A stretch of 64,000 nucleotides of DNA from Zavarzinia marina (GTDB taxonomy: Bacteria; Pseudomonadota; Alphaproteobacteria; Zavarziniales; Zavarziniaceae): positions 1 through 64,000 of the forward strand of contig NZ_JAKGSB010000007.1 of the NCBI RefSeq assembly GCF_021568905.1, written 5' to 3'. Shown piece by piece: positions 40,967-49,830 of the stretch. The notes under the pieces were generated by a model. That model made no database searches. It saw only the letters and a program-made list of their open reading frames with translations, and had not been told where the DNA came from. How positions within the stretch are numbered: position 1 is the first letter of the stretch; each line of letters begins with the position of its first letter. Position numbers and translations under genes: made by a program.

Positions 40967-42502
40967 ATGTCCGCGATCACCCTGACCCCCGGCTCCGTCA
41001 CCCTGGACGATCTGCGGCGGATCTACCGGGGCGACTGTACCGCCGTCCTCGACCGGGCCATGCGTCCGGCGATCGACGCCGCCGCCGCCATGGTCGCCGC
41101 CGCGGCCGATGGCCCCGCGGTCTATGGCGTCAATACGGGCTTCGGCAAGCTGGCCAGCACGCGCATCGCCCCGGCCGAGACCGCCACGCTCCAGCGCAAC
41201 CTGATCCTGTCCCATTCCTCCGGCGTCGGCGCCCCCCTGCCCGAGCCCGTGGTGCGCCTGATGCTGGCGCTGAAGCTGGTCTCGCTGGGGCGCGGCGCCT
41301 CGGGTGTCCGTTTCGAGCTGATCGAACTGCTCGAGGCCATGCTGGCCAAGGGTGTGACCCCGGTGGTGCCGGGCCAGGGCTCGGTCGGGGCGTCGGGCGA
41401 TCTCGCGCCGCTCGCCCATATGACCGCCGTCATGATCGGCGAGGGCGAAGCCTTCTTCGACGGCACGCGCACGACCGGCGGCGCGGCACTGGCCGCCGCC
41501 GGGCTGTCGCCCGTGGTGCTCGGGCCTAAGGAAGGCCTCGCCATGATCAACGGCACCCAGGTGTCGACGGCCATGGCGCTGGCCGGCCTGTTCGACGCCT
41601 TCGTGCTGGCGCAGTCGGCCCTCGTCACCGGCGCCCTCAGCGTCGATGCCGCCATGGCCTCCATGGCGCCGTTCCGGGCGGAGATCCATGCCCTGCGCGG
41701 CCATCGGGGCCAGATCGATGCCGGTGCCACGCTGCATGCCCTGGTCTCCACCTCGAGCATCTGCGTCTCGCATCTCACCGGCGACACCCGCGTGCAGGAT
41801 CCCTATTGCATGCGCTGCCAGCCCCAGGTGACCGGCGCCTGCATCGACCTGCTGCGCCAGGTCGGCGCCACCCTGGAGACCGAGGCGAATGCGGTCACCG
41901 ACAATCCCCTGGTGCTGACGGAAGCCGGCGTCATCGTTTCCGGCGGCAATTTCCACGCCGAACCCGTGGCCTTCGCCGCCGACCAGACCGCGCTCGCCAT
42001 CGCCGAGATCGGCGCCATCGCCCAGCGCCGCATCGCCACCCTGGTGGATCCCGCCCTGAACTTCGGCCTGCCCGCTTTTCTCAGCCCGCGCCCGGGGGTC
42101 AATTCCGGCTTCATGATCGCGGAAGTGACCACCGCCGCCCTGATGTCCGAGAACAAGCAGCGCGCCGCCCCCTGTTCCGTCGACTCGACGCCGACCAGCG
42201 CCAATCAGGAAGACCATGTCTCGATGGCCGCCCATGGCGCGCGGCGCCTGATGGAGATGAACGCCAATCTGTCCGTCATCCTGGGGGTCGAGGCCCTGAC
42301 CGGGGCGCAGGGCATCGAGTTGCGCGCGCCGTTGCAGACCTCGACACCGCTGGCCGGTGCCGTCGCCGCGGTCCGCGCCGTCGTACCGGCGCTGGAGGAC
42401 GATCGCCTGATGGCGCCCGACATCGAGGCCGCCGCCGCCCTGGTCCGCTCCGGCGCCCTGATCGCCGCGGTGGGCGACATCCCCTTCCCCTCATTGTCCT
42501 GA
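40967..42502 (+). CDS. hutH: Histidine ammonia-lyase
   Basis: A 511-residue enzyme converting histidine to urocanate and ammonia. It has YGVNTGFG at 53-60, the MIO-cofactor Ala142-Ser143-Gly144 inside [34 protein letters not shown], and [17 protein letters not shown], the last three being the histidase-specific substrate segments. GGAG lies before the ATG. A Rieske oxygenase gene follows 22 bases behind its stop in the same orientation, which is unusual; hutU, hutI and hutG are 12 kb away on the other strand. A hut-type operator lies upstream. Confidence 0.96.
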   Translation: MSAITLTPGSVTLDDLRRIYRGDCTAVLDRAMRPAIDAAAAMVAAAADGPAVYGVNTGFGKLASTRIAPAETATLQRNLILSHSSGVGAPLPEPVVRLMLALKLVSLGRGASGVRFELIELLEAMLAKGVTPVVPGQGSVGASGDLAPLAHMTAVMIGEGEAFFDGTRTTGGAALAAAGLSPVVLGPKEGLAMINGTQVSTAMALAGLFDAFVLAQSALVTGALSVDAAMASMAPFRAEIHALRGHRGQIDAGATLHALVSTSSICVSHLTGDTRVQDPYCMRCQPQVTGACIDLLRQVGATLETEANAVTDNPLVLTEAGVIVSGGNFHAEPVAFAADQTALAIAEIGAIAQRRIATLVDPALNFGLPAFLSPRPGVNSGFMIAEVTTAALMSENKQRAAPCSVDSTPTSANQEDHVSMAAHGARRLMEMNANLSVILGVEALTGAQGIELRAPLQTSTPLAGAVAAVRAVVPALEDDRLMAPDIEAAAALVRSGALIAAVGDIPFPSLS

Positions 42503-42524
42503 TCAAACGCGAGGCGAGGTTCCC

Positions 42525-43643
42525 ATGTCCACGGTCCAGACGATCCTCGAAGCCCTCGAACCCTTCGCGACGGCGCCGCCGGCCGTGCCGCGCGCCATGC
42601 CGGCGCCCTTCTATACAGACGCCGATTTCCTCACGCTCGAGGAAGAGGCGGTGTTCCGCAAGGAATGGGTCTGCCTCGGCCATGCCGGCGAGATCCCGAA
42701 ACCCGGCGACTATTTCACCACCGACCTGGTGGGCGAGCCGCTGCTGGTGGTCCGGGGCCGGGACGGCGCGGTGCGCGTGCTCTCCAACGTCTGCCGCCAC
42801 CGGGGCAATGTCGTCGCCGAGGGCAAGGGCAATGCCAGGCTGTTCTCCTGCGCCTATCACGCCTGGAGTTACAAGGACGACGGCGGCCTCGTCGCCGCGC
42901 CGCTGATGGACAAGGTGCCGGGCTTCGACAAGGCGGACTGCGGCCTGATCCCGTTCCGGACCGAGCTTTGGCAGAATTTCGTCTTCGTCAATCTGGACGG
43001 GAAAGCCGCGCCCCTGGCCCCCCGGCTCGAAGGCCTGCTGCCCCATATCGATCCGTTCCAGCATCAGGACCGGATCAGCGTCTTCGTGACGGACGATGTC
43101 TGGGCCACGAACTGGAAATGCCTGGTCGAGAATTTCATGGAGGGGTACCACCTGACCCCCACCCATCCCCGCACCCTGCACCCGATCACGCCGACCAGCC
43201 TGTGCCGCAAGATCCCCGGCACGGTCGATTATACGGCCTATGAATCCCATTATTCGCCGGACACGCCGGAGCGCACGCCCTATCACCCGCGACTGCCCGA
43301 GACGCATCGCCGCCATTCGACGCTGTTCTGCGTCTTCCCCAGTTTCGTCGTCTCCTATGCCTCCCATTTCACGCTCTATCTCTGCCTGCGGCCGAAAGGC
43401 GTGGGCGAGGTGGCGATCCATTGGGGTGTCGCCGGCTATGTCGACAGCGTCGACGCGCCGGAAGTGGCGCCCTATGTCGCGCTGTGCAACGCCTTCAACG
43501 CCGAGGACAAGGCGAAGCTGGAAACCCTGATCAAGGGCCTGCGCTCGCGCGCCTATGTCCCGGGCTTGCTGGCGCCGGACGATCTGGAAGGCACGATCGT
43601 CGATTTCTACCGCTTCATGGCCGATCGCCTGGCCGATATCTGA
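42525..43643 (+). CDS. Rieske non-haem iron oxygenase, GbcA/choline monooxygenase-like
   Basis: A 372-residue alpha subunit with a Rieske site Cys90-x-His92 (CRHRG) and Cys109-x-x-His112 (CAYHAWSY), bridging Glu202, and the mononuclear iron site His209/His214 in EGYHLTPTHPRTLHP. This pattern (EN.MExYH...H) is typical of oxygenases that act on quaternary ammonium betaines (GbcA, choline monooxygenase, CntA, stachydrine demethylase). Co-transcription with hutH under a hut-type operator suggests a histidine betaine (hercynine) or related compound as substrate; this is inference. No ferredoxin reductase is adjacent. Confidence 0.88.
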   Translation: MSTVQTILEALEPFATAPPAVPRAMPAPFYTDADFLTLEEEAVFRKEWVCLGHAGEIPKPGDYFTTDLVGEPLLVVRGRDGAVRVLSNVCRHRGNVVAEGKGNARLFSCAYHAWSYKDDGGLVAAPLMDKVPGFDKADCGLIPFRTELWQNFVFVNLDGKAAPLAPRLEGLLPHIDPFQHQDRISVFVTDDVWATNWKCLVENFMEGYHLTPTHPRTLHPITPTSLCRKIPGTVDYTAYESHYSPDTPERTPYHPRLPETHRRHSTLFCVFPSFVVSYASHFTLYLCLRPKGVGEVAIHWGVAGYVDSVDAPEVAPYVALCNAFNAEDKAKLETLIKGLRSRAYVPGLLAPDDLEGTIVDFYRFMADRLADI

Positions 43644-43646
43644 GCC

Positions 43647-44552
43647 TCAGGCGCCGGCCAGTTCCGCCCGGATGCAGGCGGCCAGCGCCTCGGCCGGCGC
43701 GGTGCGCGGCTGATCGGCCGGGCCGACGATCACCACGCCCTGACGCATGGCGCTGCCGGCCAGCGGCCGGCGGATCACGCGCCACCCGTCATGGGCCCGC
43801 GCCCCTTCGCGCCGCGTGATCAGCAAGGACACGCCGAGCCCGTTGGCCACCAGCCCGAACACCATCTCGAGGGAGGTCGCGCGATAGGCGATGCGCGGCT
43901 CGATCCCCGCCGCGCGAAACGGCGAGAGCAGGAATTCCCGCGACAGCGGCAGATCCACCAGGACGAAGGGTTCCGCCGCCAGATCCCCGACCGTCACCGC
44001 CTCCTGCGCCGCAAGCCGATGGCCAGCCGGCAGCAGGACATAGGGCCGCAGTTCGCCCACCGTCTCCGCCGCGAGGCCCGGCCCGATCTCGACGTCATAG
44101 GTGAGCGCCAGTTCGATCCGCCCGGCGGCGACGCGCCGGTTCAGGCCGTCGAGATCGCCCTCGTGGATCGAGACCGAGACCCCGGGATGGCGCGCCACCA
44201 TGCGGCGCAGCACCGCCGGCACATATTGCGGGCCAAGGGTCGAGAAATAGCCGAAGGCGACATGGCCCGCGACCTCGCCGCCGTCCGTCGCCACCGGCGC
44301 TTCGAAACCGGCGAGCAGGGCGGAAAGGCGCCGCGCCTCCGCCAGTTTGCGCAGGCCGAATTCGGTCGGCACCAGGCCGCGCGCCGGCAGGCGCTGGAAC
44401 AGATCCCGTCCCAGGATCGCCTCCAGTTCGCGCAGCGCGACCGAGACCGAGGGCTGGGACAGGTTGAGCGCCCGCGCCGCCCCCGCCGTGCTGCCCGCCT
44501 CCGCCACCGCGATCAGGGTCCGCAGGTGACGCACCGTCGTCGATATAGCCAT
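43647..44552 (-). CDS. LysR-family regulator
   Basis: A 301-residue LTTR: HTH HLRTLIAVAEAGSTAGAARALNLSQPSVSVALRELEAILGRDLFQRLPARG, then the effector domain (HVAFGYFSTLGPQYVP...). It is divergent from the CoA-transferase gene, separated by about 100 A/T-rich bases holding a long dyad. It is convergent with the hutH-linked oxygenase with a 3-base gap. It probably regulates the CoA-transferase/acyl-CoA dehydrogenase pair. Confidence 0.88.
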   Translation of the reverse strand: MAISTTVRHLRTLIAVAEAGSTAGAARALNLSQPSVSVALRELEAILGRDLFQRLPARGLVPTEFGLRKLAEARRLSALLAGFEAPVATDGGEVAGHVAFGYFSTLGPQYVPAVLRRMVARHPGVSVSIHEGDLDGLNRRVAAGRIELALTYDVEIGPGLAAETVGELRPYVLLPAGHRLAAQEAVTVGDLAAEPFVLVDLPLSREFLLSPFRAAGIEPRIAYRATSLEMVFGLVANGLGVSLLITRREGARAHDGWRVIRRPLAGSAMRQGVVIVGPADQPRTAPAEALAACIRAELAGA

Positions 44553-44563
44553 TCCCTATATCC

Positions 44564-44591
44564 ATAATGAAAAAACGATATTTTTCGTTAT
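44564..44591. promoter_or_regulatory. LysR-type dyad before the CoA-transferase operon
   Basis: ATAATGAAAAA (44564-44574) and TTTTTCGTTAT (44581-44591) form an inverted repeat with 10 of 11 paired positions and a 6-base spacer. It lies 11 bases upstream of the LysR start and 60 bases before the CoA-transferase start, and is the only long A/T-rich element in this gap. Confidence 0.6.
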
Positions 44592-44651
44592 ATCACGGCC
44601 GGCGGACAATGGCGCCCGTCGACGGCATCCCGCCGTCCGGGAACACCGCCG

Positions 44652-45878
44652 ATGACCCAGTCCGATCCCGCCCCTTCGACCGGCCCCCTCGCCGGCCTCC
44701 GCATCCTCGACTTCACCCGCGTGCTCTCCGGCCCCTATTGCACCGCCCTGCTCGCCGATCTCGGCGCCGAAGTGGTGAAGGTGGAGGCGCCTCAGGGAGA
44801 CGACTATCGTCACGTCGGCCCGTTCCGCGAAGGACAGAGCGCGCTGTTCCAACTGGTGAACCGCAACAAGCGCGGCATCGCCATCGACCTGAAACAGCCG
44901 GCGGGACAAGCCCTGGCGCGGGATCTCGCGGCGCGGGCCGACGTCGTCGTCGAGAATTTCCGGCCCGGCGTCGCCGCCCGCCTCGGTCTCGACGCGGAAC
45001 GCCTGATGGCGGCCGATCCCCGCCTCGTCTATGCCAGCATCTCGGGCTTCGGGCAGTCGGGCCCGAACGCCGCCCTGCCCGCCTTCGATCTGGTCGCCCA
45101 GGCGCTCTCGGGTTTCATGGCCCTGACCGGAGAGGCGGCGGGCAGCCCCATGAAGACCGGCGAGTCGATCGGTGATCTCGCCGCCGGGCTGTTCGCCTCC
45201 TGGTCGATCCTCGCCGCCCTCCTCGAACGGGAGCGGACCGGGCGGGGCCGCCGGCTCGATATCGCCATGGTCGATTCCCTGGTCGCCCTGTTGCCGACCG
45301 CCGTGGCGCAATGGATGTTCGGCGCCGGCGCGCCGACGAGGGTGGGCAACCGCCATCCCCTGTCGACGCCCTTCGGCGCCTATCGGGCGCGCGACGGCCA
45401 TCTGGTCATCTGCGTGCTGAACCAGACCCAGTTCCGCCATCTGGCGGAAACCCTGGATCAGCCGGATCTGGCGGATGATCCCCGCTTCGCCAGCGACGCC
45501 AGGCGCACGGAACACGAGGCGATCCTGCGCGCGCGGATCGAGGCAGGGCTTGCCCGCTGGACGGTGGCGGAAGCGGTCGCCGCCCTGTCCGCCGCCGGTG
45601 TTCCCGCCGCGGCGATCGCCGAGGCCGCCGCCGTGTTCGAGGGCGAGCATGTCCGGGCGCGGGGCCTGATCGGCGAGACCGGGCATCCGCGGCTCGGCCC
45701 GATCCCGGCGATGGAACAGCCGGTCCATTTCGCGGGCCTGCCCCGGGGCGGCCAGCGCCCGGCACCGGCTCTCGGCGCCGACAATGCCGATGTCCTGTCG
45801 CGCTGGCTTTCGCTGGACGACACAGGGATCGCCACCCTCGCCGCCGACGGCACCATCACTCGGGAAGACCGCTCATGA
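44652..45878 (+). CDS. CaiB/BaiF (class III) CoA-transferase
   Basis: A 408-residue class III CoA-transferase. LAGLRILDFTRVLSGPYCTALLADLGAEVVKVE is the family's N-terminal Rossmann-like start; the catalytic Asp lies in a segment such as AFDLVAQALSG; the C-terminal end has ILRARIEAGLARW and GVPAAAIAEAA. Such enzymes move CoA between carboxylic acids without ATP. The stop overlaps the acyl-CoA dehydrogenase start by 4 bases (ATGA), so the two act in sequence: CoA ester formation, then alpha,beta-desaturation. Imidazole-propionate or a betaine are possible substrates. Confidence 0.9.
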   Translation: MTQSDPAPSTGPLAGLRILDFTRVLSGPYCTALLADLGAEVVKVEAPQGDDYRHVGPFREGQSALFQLVNRNKRGIAIDLKQPAGQALARDLAARADVVVENFRPGVAARLGLDAERLMAADPRLVYASISGFGQSGPNAALPAFDLVAQALSGFMALTGEAAGSPMKTGESIGDLAAGLFASWSILAALLERERTGRGRRLDIAMVDSLVALLPTAVAQWMFGAGAPTRVGNRHPLSTPFGAYRARDGHLVICVLNQTQFRHLAETLDQPDLADDPRFASDARRTEHEAILRARIEAGLARWTVAEAVAALSAAGVPAAAIAEAAAVFEGEHVRARGLIGETGHPRLGPIPAMEQPVHFAGLPRGGQRPAPALGADNADVLSRWLSLDDTGIATLAADGTITREDRS

Positions 45879-47008
45879 CCACGCCCCTCGCCGAGACGGA
45901 TACCATCGCCCTCGACCAGATCCGCCGCCTCTGCGCCGAGGCGATCGCGCCTTCGGCCCAAGCCTGCGACGCCGAGGCCCGTTTTCCCGACGCGCAACTG
46001 AAGGCACTGGCGGCGCTGGGCGCCATGGGCATGAATCTGCCGGAAGCCTGGGGCGGGCCCGGGCTTTCGGCGCCTGCGCTGGCGCTGGCGGTCGAGGCCG
46101 TCGCGGGTGCCTGCGGCGGCACCGCCTCCGCCCTGACCGCTCATTTCCTGGCGAGTGACGCGATCCTGATCGGCGGTGACGATCCCGCCCGCGCGCGCTG
46201 GCTGCCCGCCGCCGCGAGGGGCGATATCCTCGGCGCCTTCGCCCTGACCGAACCCCGCGCCGGTTCCAACCCGGCCGACATGAAATGCCGCGCCATCCGG
46301 GACGGCGATGGTTACCGCCTGAGCGGGGTGAAGCACTTCATCTCGAACGGTGGCGTCGCCGATTTCATCGTCGTCTTCGCCGTCACCGACCCCGATGCCG
46401 GCCACCGGGGGATCAGCGCCTTCGTCGTAGAGAAGGGCACGCCGGGCTTCACCGCCGGCCCGCCGGAGCCGACCATGGGCATGAAGGGCGGCCATGTCTT
46501 CGAATTGTCCTTCGACTGCCGCCTGCCGGCCACGGCGCGCCTCGGGCCGGAAGGCAGCGGCTTCAGGACGGCCATGACGGTGCTGGACAACGGCCGGATC
46601 GAGGTCGCGGCCATGTGCCTCGGCATCGCGCAAGCCTCACTCGACGAAGCCGTGGCCTGGGCCAGGCAGCGCCCGATCGGCGGACAGATGCTGTCCGACT
46701 ATCAGGGCATCCAATGGATGATCGCCGACATGGCGACCCAGCTTCGCGCCGCCCGCCTGCTGACCGAGGCGGCGGCGCGGAAGCGCGGCACGGGCGAGCG
46801 CTATTCCCTCGACGCCGCCATGGCCAAGCTGCACGCCTCCGAAGCGGCGGGCCGGGTGGCGGACCTCGCCCTGCAGATCCACGGCGGTTATGGCTATACC
46901 GCCGCCCTGCCCCTGGAACGCCGGGTGCGCGACCTGCGCATCATGCGGATCTACGAGGGATCGTCGGAAGTCCAGCGCGGCATCATCGCGCGACACCTGC
47001 TGGCCTGA
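45875..47008 (+). CDS. Acyl-CoA dehydrogenase
   Basis: A 377-residue flavoprotein with the standard three-domain layout: helical N-terminus, middle beta domain (FALTEPRAGSNPADMKCRAI, the FAD-binding loop; GVKHFISNGG) and C-terminal helical domain ending LRIMRIYEGSSEVQRGIIARHLL. The catalytic base is the Glu of YEGSSE. It oxidises an acyl-CoA to the 2-enoyl-CoA and needs electron-transfer flavoprotein, not encoded here. Its last 26 bases overlap the convergent monooxygenase gene. Confidence 0.92.
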   Translation: MTTPLAETDTIALDQIRRLCAEAIAPSAQACDAEARFPDAQLKALAALGAMGMNLPEAWGGPGLSAPALALAVEAVAGACGGTASALTAHFLASDAILIGGDDPARARWLPAAARGDILGAFALTEPRAGSNPADMKCRAIRDGDGYRLSGVKHFISNGGVADFIVVFAVTDPDAGHRGISAFVVEKGTPGFTAGPPEPTMGMKGGHVFELSFDCRLPATARLGPEGSGFRTAMTVLDNGRIEVAAMCLGIAQASLDEAVAWARQRPIGGQMLSDYQGIQWMIADMATQLRAARLLTEAAARKRGTGERYSLDAAMAKLHASEAAGRVADLALQIHGGYGYTAALPLERRVRDLRIMRIYEGSSEVQRGIIARHLLA

Positions 47009-48350
47009 CGGCGGGCGCGGCGTAGCGGCTGGCGGGCCGGTTCAGGCCGAGGTGATCGCGGAGCGTCTCCCCCTCGTATTCCCGCCGCAGGAGGCCGCGG
47101 CCCTGCAACGCCGGTACCACCTCGGCGACGAAATCGGCGAGGCCGGCGGGCAGCACCGGGAAGGTCAGCATGAAGCCGTCGCAGGCGCCCTGGGTGAACC
47201 ATTCCTCCATCCGGTCGGCGATCTCTGTCGCCGTGCCGCGCGCCGGGGCGTTGCCGCGCTCGTAGCGCTGCCAGAGCTGGCGCGGCGTCAGGCGCTCGTC
47301 CCGGATCAGGCGCACGATCTGTTCGAAATAGACCGTCGACAGATTGGCCGACTTCGGAATGCGGTCCAGCGGGATGGGCTGATCGGGATCGAGGTCGGAG
47401 AGATCGGCCTCCAGATCCATGCCGATCCGCTGATAGCCGACGGTGGGATGGATCATGTCCTGCAGGGCCTGATGCCTGGCCTCCGCCGCCGCCTTGCTCT
47501 CGGCCACGGTCGGGGACAGGCCGGCCAGAATCTTCAACTGGTCGGGGGTGCGGCCGAATTTCGCCATGCGCCCCTTCAGGTCGCGATAGAAGGCCTGGGC
47601 CGCCGCCAGCGTCTCGTGGGAGGTGAAGACCACTTCCGCCGTCTCCGCCGCCAGTTCCTTGCCCGCTTCGGACGAGCCGGCCTGGATGATCACCGGCCGG
47701 CCCTGCGGGCTGCGCGCCAGATTGAGGGCGCCATGCAGCTTGATGAATTCGCCGTCATGATCGAGGGGATGGAACCTGGCGGGATCGAAATAGACGCCGT
47801 TCTCCCTGTCGAAGACGATGGCGTCGTCGTCATAGGTATCCCACAGCGCCTTCACCACATCGACGAATTCCCGCGCCCGGTCGTAGCGCCGGGCATGGGG
47901 CGGCATGGCGTGCAGGCCGAAATTCCGCGCGGCATAATCATTGGACGAGGTGACGACGTTCCACGCCGCCCGGCCCTTGCTGATGTGATCGAGCGAGCCG
48001 AAGAGACGCGCCAGATTATAGGGCTCGTGGAAGCTGGTGGAGGCCGTGCCGCCGAGGCCGATGTGCCTTGTCCGCCCGGCGAGCGCGGTCAGCAGGGTGA
48101 CCGGCTCCAGGATGTTCATATACATCGGATAGCGCGACCAGGCGTCCAGGTTCTCGGTCCGCGCCGCCGGCGTATCGGCCAGGAAGAAGAGATCGAAGCG
48201 CCCGGCCTCGGCAAGCGCCGCCATGTCGGCGAAATAATCGACGTCGTTCGAGGGATTGGTCGTCCGCGCCGACGCCATCCAGGAGGACGGATGCGCCCCC
48301 GTCACATGGGCGAGCAGGGCGAGCGCCATCTGGTTACCGCTTTTCGTCAT
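46983..48350 (-). CDS. LLM-class FMN monooxygenase (NtaA/SnaA/DszA family), copy 1
   Basis: A 455-residue FMNH2-dependent luciferase-like protein. NtaA/DszA markers: GAHPSSWMASARTTNPSNDVDYFADMAALAEAGRFDLFFLADTPA, the RIGLGGTASTSFHEPYN-like loop, HISKGRAAWNVVTSSNDYAARNFG and GRPVIIQAGSSEAGKE. Members cleave C-N or C-S bonds in nitrilotriacetate, EDTA, dibenzothiophene sulfone and similar. It is a close paralog of the next gene (27-base gap), indicating tandem duplication. No flavin reductase (NtaB/DszD) is present in the window. Substrate unknown; position suggests link to the hut island. Confidence 0.9.
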   Translation of the reverse strand: MTKSGNQMALALLAHVTGAHPSSWMASARTTNPSNDVDYFADMAALAEAGRFDLFFLADTPAARTENLDAWSRYPMYMNILEPVTLLTALAGRTRHIGLGGTASTSFHEPYNLARLFGSLDHISKGRAAWNVVTSSNDYAARNFGLHAMPPHARRYDRAREFVDVVKALWDTYDDDAIVFDRENGVYFDPARFHPLDHDGEFIKLHGALNLARSPQGRPVIIQAGSSEAGKELAAETAEVVFTSHETLAAAQAFYRDLKGRMAKFGRTPDQLKILAGLSPTVAESKAAAEARHQALQDMIHPTVGYQRIGMDLEADLSDLDPDQPIPLDRIPKSANLSTVYFEQIVRLIRDERLTPRQLWQRYERGNAPARGTATEIADRMEEWFTQGACDGFMLTFPVLPAGLADFVAEVVPALQGRGLLRREYEGETLRDHLGLNRPASRYAAPAVRPAGVAR

Positions 48351-48376
48351 CGTCAGATACCTTCCGTCGTTCCGGC

Positions 48377-49732
48377 TCAGCCGGCCGCCTTCATGCCGGC
48401 CCGCGCGTAGCGGCTTTCGGGCCGCCTGAACCCCAGGTGTTCACGCAGGGTCGTGCCTTCGTAGTCGAGCTTGTAGAGACCCCGGCGCTGCAATTCCGGC
48501 ACGACGCCGGCGACGAAGGCTTCCAGCCCGTCGGGCAGGGTCGGGAAGATCACCATGTAACCGTCGCAGGCGCCGAGGGAGAACCATTCCTCCATCGCGT
48601 CGGCGACATCCGCCGGGGTGCCGATCACGCGCTTGTTGCCCCGCTCGTAGCGCTGCCAGAGCTGGCGGAGCGTCAGCTTCTGTTCCGTGATCATGGCGAC
48701 GATCTGCTGGAAATAGCGCGTGTGCAGATTGGCCGATTTCGGGATCCGGTCGAGCGGGATGGGCTGGTCCGGATCGAGGTCGGAAACATCCGCCTCGAGA
48801 TCCGAGGCGACGCGGATCTTGCCGACCAGGGGATGGATCATCTCCTGCAGGGTGCGGTGCTTGTCCTCTGCCTCCCAGCGGCTTTCGCCGATCGTCGGCG
48901 TCAGCCCGGCGAGAACCCTGATCTCGTCGGGCGTGCGGCCGAACTTCGCCATGCGGCCCTTCACGTCGTCGTAATAGGCCTTGGCCGCTTCCGGCGTGTC
49001 GTCCGAATTGAAGACCACTTCCGCCGTCTCGGCCGCCAACTCCTTGCCCGCGTCGGACGCGCCGGCCTGGATGATCACCGGCTGCCCCTGGGGGCAGCGG
49101 GCGAGGTTCAGGGCCGAATGCATCTTGAAGAATTCGCCCTGGTGGTCGAGGACGTGGAATTTGGCGGGATCGAAATAGACGCCGCGCGCCTTGTCGAAGA
49201 CGACGGCGTCGTCGTCATAGGTGTCCCACAGCGCCTTGACGATCTCGACGAATTCCTTCGCCCGCGCGTAACGCCGGGCGTGGGGCGCCAGCTTGTCCTC
49301 GCCGAAATTGCGGGCGGCGTAATTGTTGCCCGAGGTGACGACGTTCCAGGCCGCGCGGCCATGGGAAATATGATCGAGCGAGCCGTAGAGACGGGCGAGG
49401 TTATAGGGCTCGTAGAAACTGGTCGAAGCCGTGCCGCCGAGGCCGATGCGGCTGGTATGGCCGGCCAGCGCGGTCAGCAGGGTGATCGGCTCCAGGCAGT
49501 TCATATAGGGGATGTAGCGCGACCAGGCGTCCAGATTGTCGGTCCGCGCCGCCGGCGTGTCGGCGATGAAGAAGAGGTCGAATTTCCCCTTCTCGGCGAG
49601 TTGGGCCATGGCGACGTGATAGTCGATATCGTTGGTGCCGTCGGTGGCGCCCGGGGCCTTCATCCAGCCCGCGGGGTGCAGCCCGTGGGCCTGCGCCAGA
49701 AGTGCCAGCGCCATCTTTCCACGCTCAGCCAT
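48377..49732 (-). CDS. LLM-class FMN monooxygenase (NtaA/SnaA/DszA family), copy 2
   Basis: A 451-residue paralog of the preceding gene, sharing most of the same blocks: HPAGWM, NDIDYHVAMAQLAEKGKFDLFFIADTPAARTDNLDAWSR, GRAAWNVVTSGNNYAARNFG, QPVIIQAGASDAGKELAAETAEVVF and DLDPDQPIPLDRIPKSANL. The two differ mainly in the last 50 residues and in scattered loops, so they may act on related but different substrates. ATG at 49732 is used; an upstream open frame is dissimilar. Its upstream intergenic region holds the terminator of the neighbouring substrate-binding-protein gene. Confidence 0.9.
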   Translation of the reverse strand: MAERGKMALALLAQAHGLHPAGWMKAPGATDGTNDIDYHVAMAQLAEKGKFDLFFIADTPAARTDNLDAWSRYIPYMNCLEPITLLTALAGHTSRIGLGGTASTSFYEPYNLARLYGSLDHISHGRAAWNVVTSGNNYAARNFGEDKLAPHARRYARAKEFVEIVKALWDTYDDDAVVFDKARGVYFDPAKFHVLDHQGEFFKMHSALNLARCPQGQPVIIQAGASDAGKELAAETAEVVFNSDDTPEAAKAYYDDVKGRMAKFGRTPDEIRVLAGLTPTIGESRWEAEDKHRTLQEMIHPLVGKIRVASDLEADVSDLDPDQPIPLDRIPKSANLHTRYFQQIVAMITEQKLTLRQLWQRYERGNKRVIGTPADVADAMEEWFSLGACDGYMVIFPTLPDGLEAFVAGVVPELQRRGLYKLDYEGTTLREHLGFRRPESRYARAGMKAAG

Positions 49733-49774
49733 CGCCGAAATCCCCTTACCGATGAGAAGCAAGACAAAGAAAAA

Positions 49775-49802
49775 GGGAGGGGTGCCGCCAAGCACCCCTC
49801 CC
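49775..49802 (-). terminator. Rho-independent terminator behind the substrate-binding-protein gene
   Basis: The stem GGGAGGGGTGC / GCACCCCTCCC (11 bp, loop CGCCAA) lies directly downstream of the stop at 49831. On the minus strand it is followed by TTTTTCTTTG, a good U-tract. It ends transcription of the substrate-binding-protein gene before the monooxygenase genes. Confidence 0.9.
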
Positions 49803-49830
49803 CCTATGTGGACCGTTCAGGTCATGGCGG

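Noticed and set aside
40967-42502. Considered whether hutH might be ergothionase or a tyrosine ammonia-lyase
   Set aside because: Histidase-specific substrate blocks and operator context argue for true HutH.
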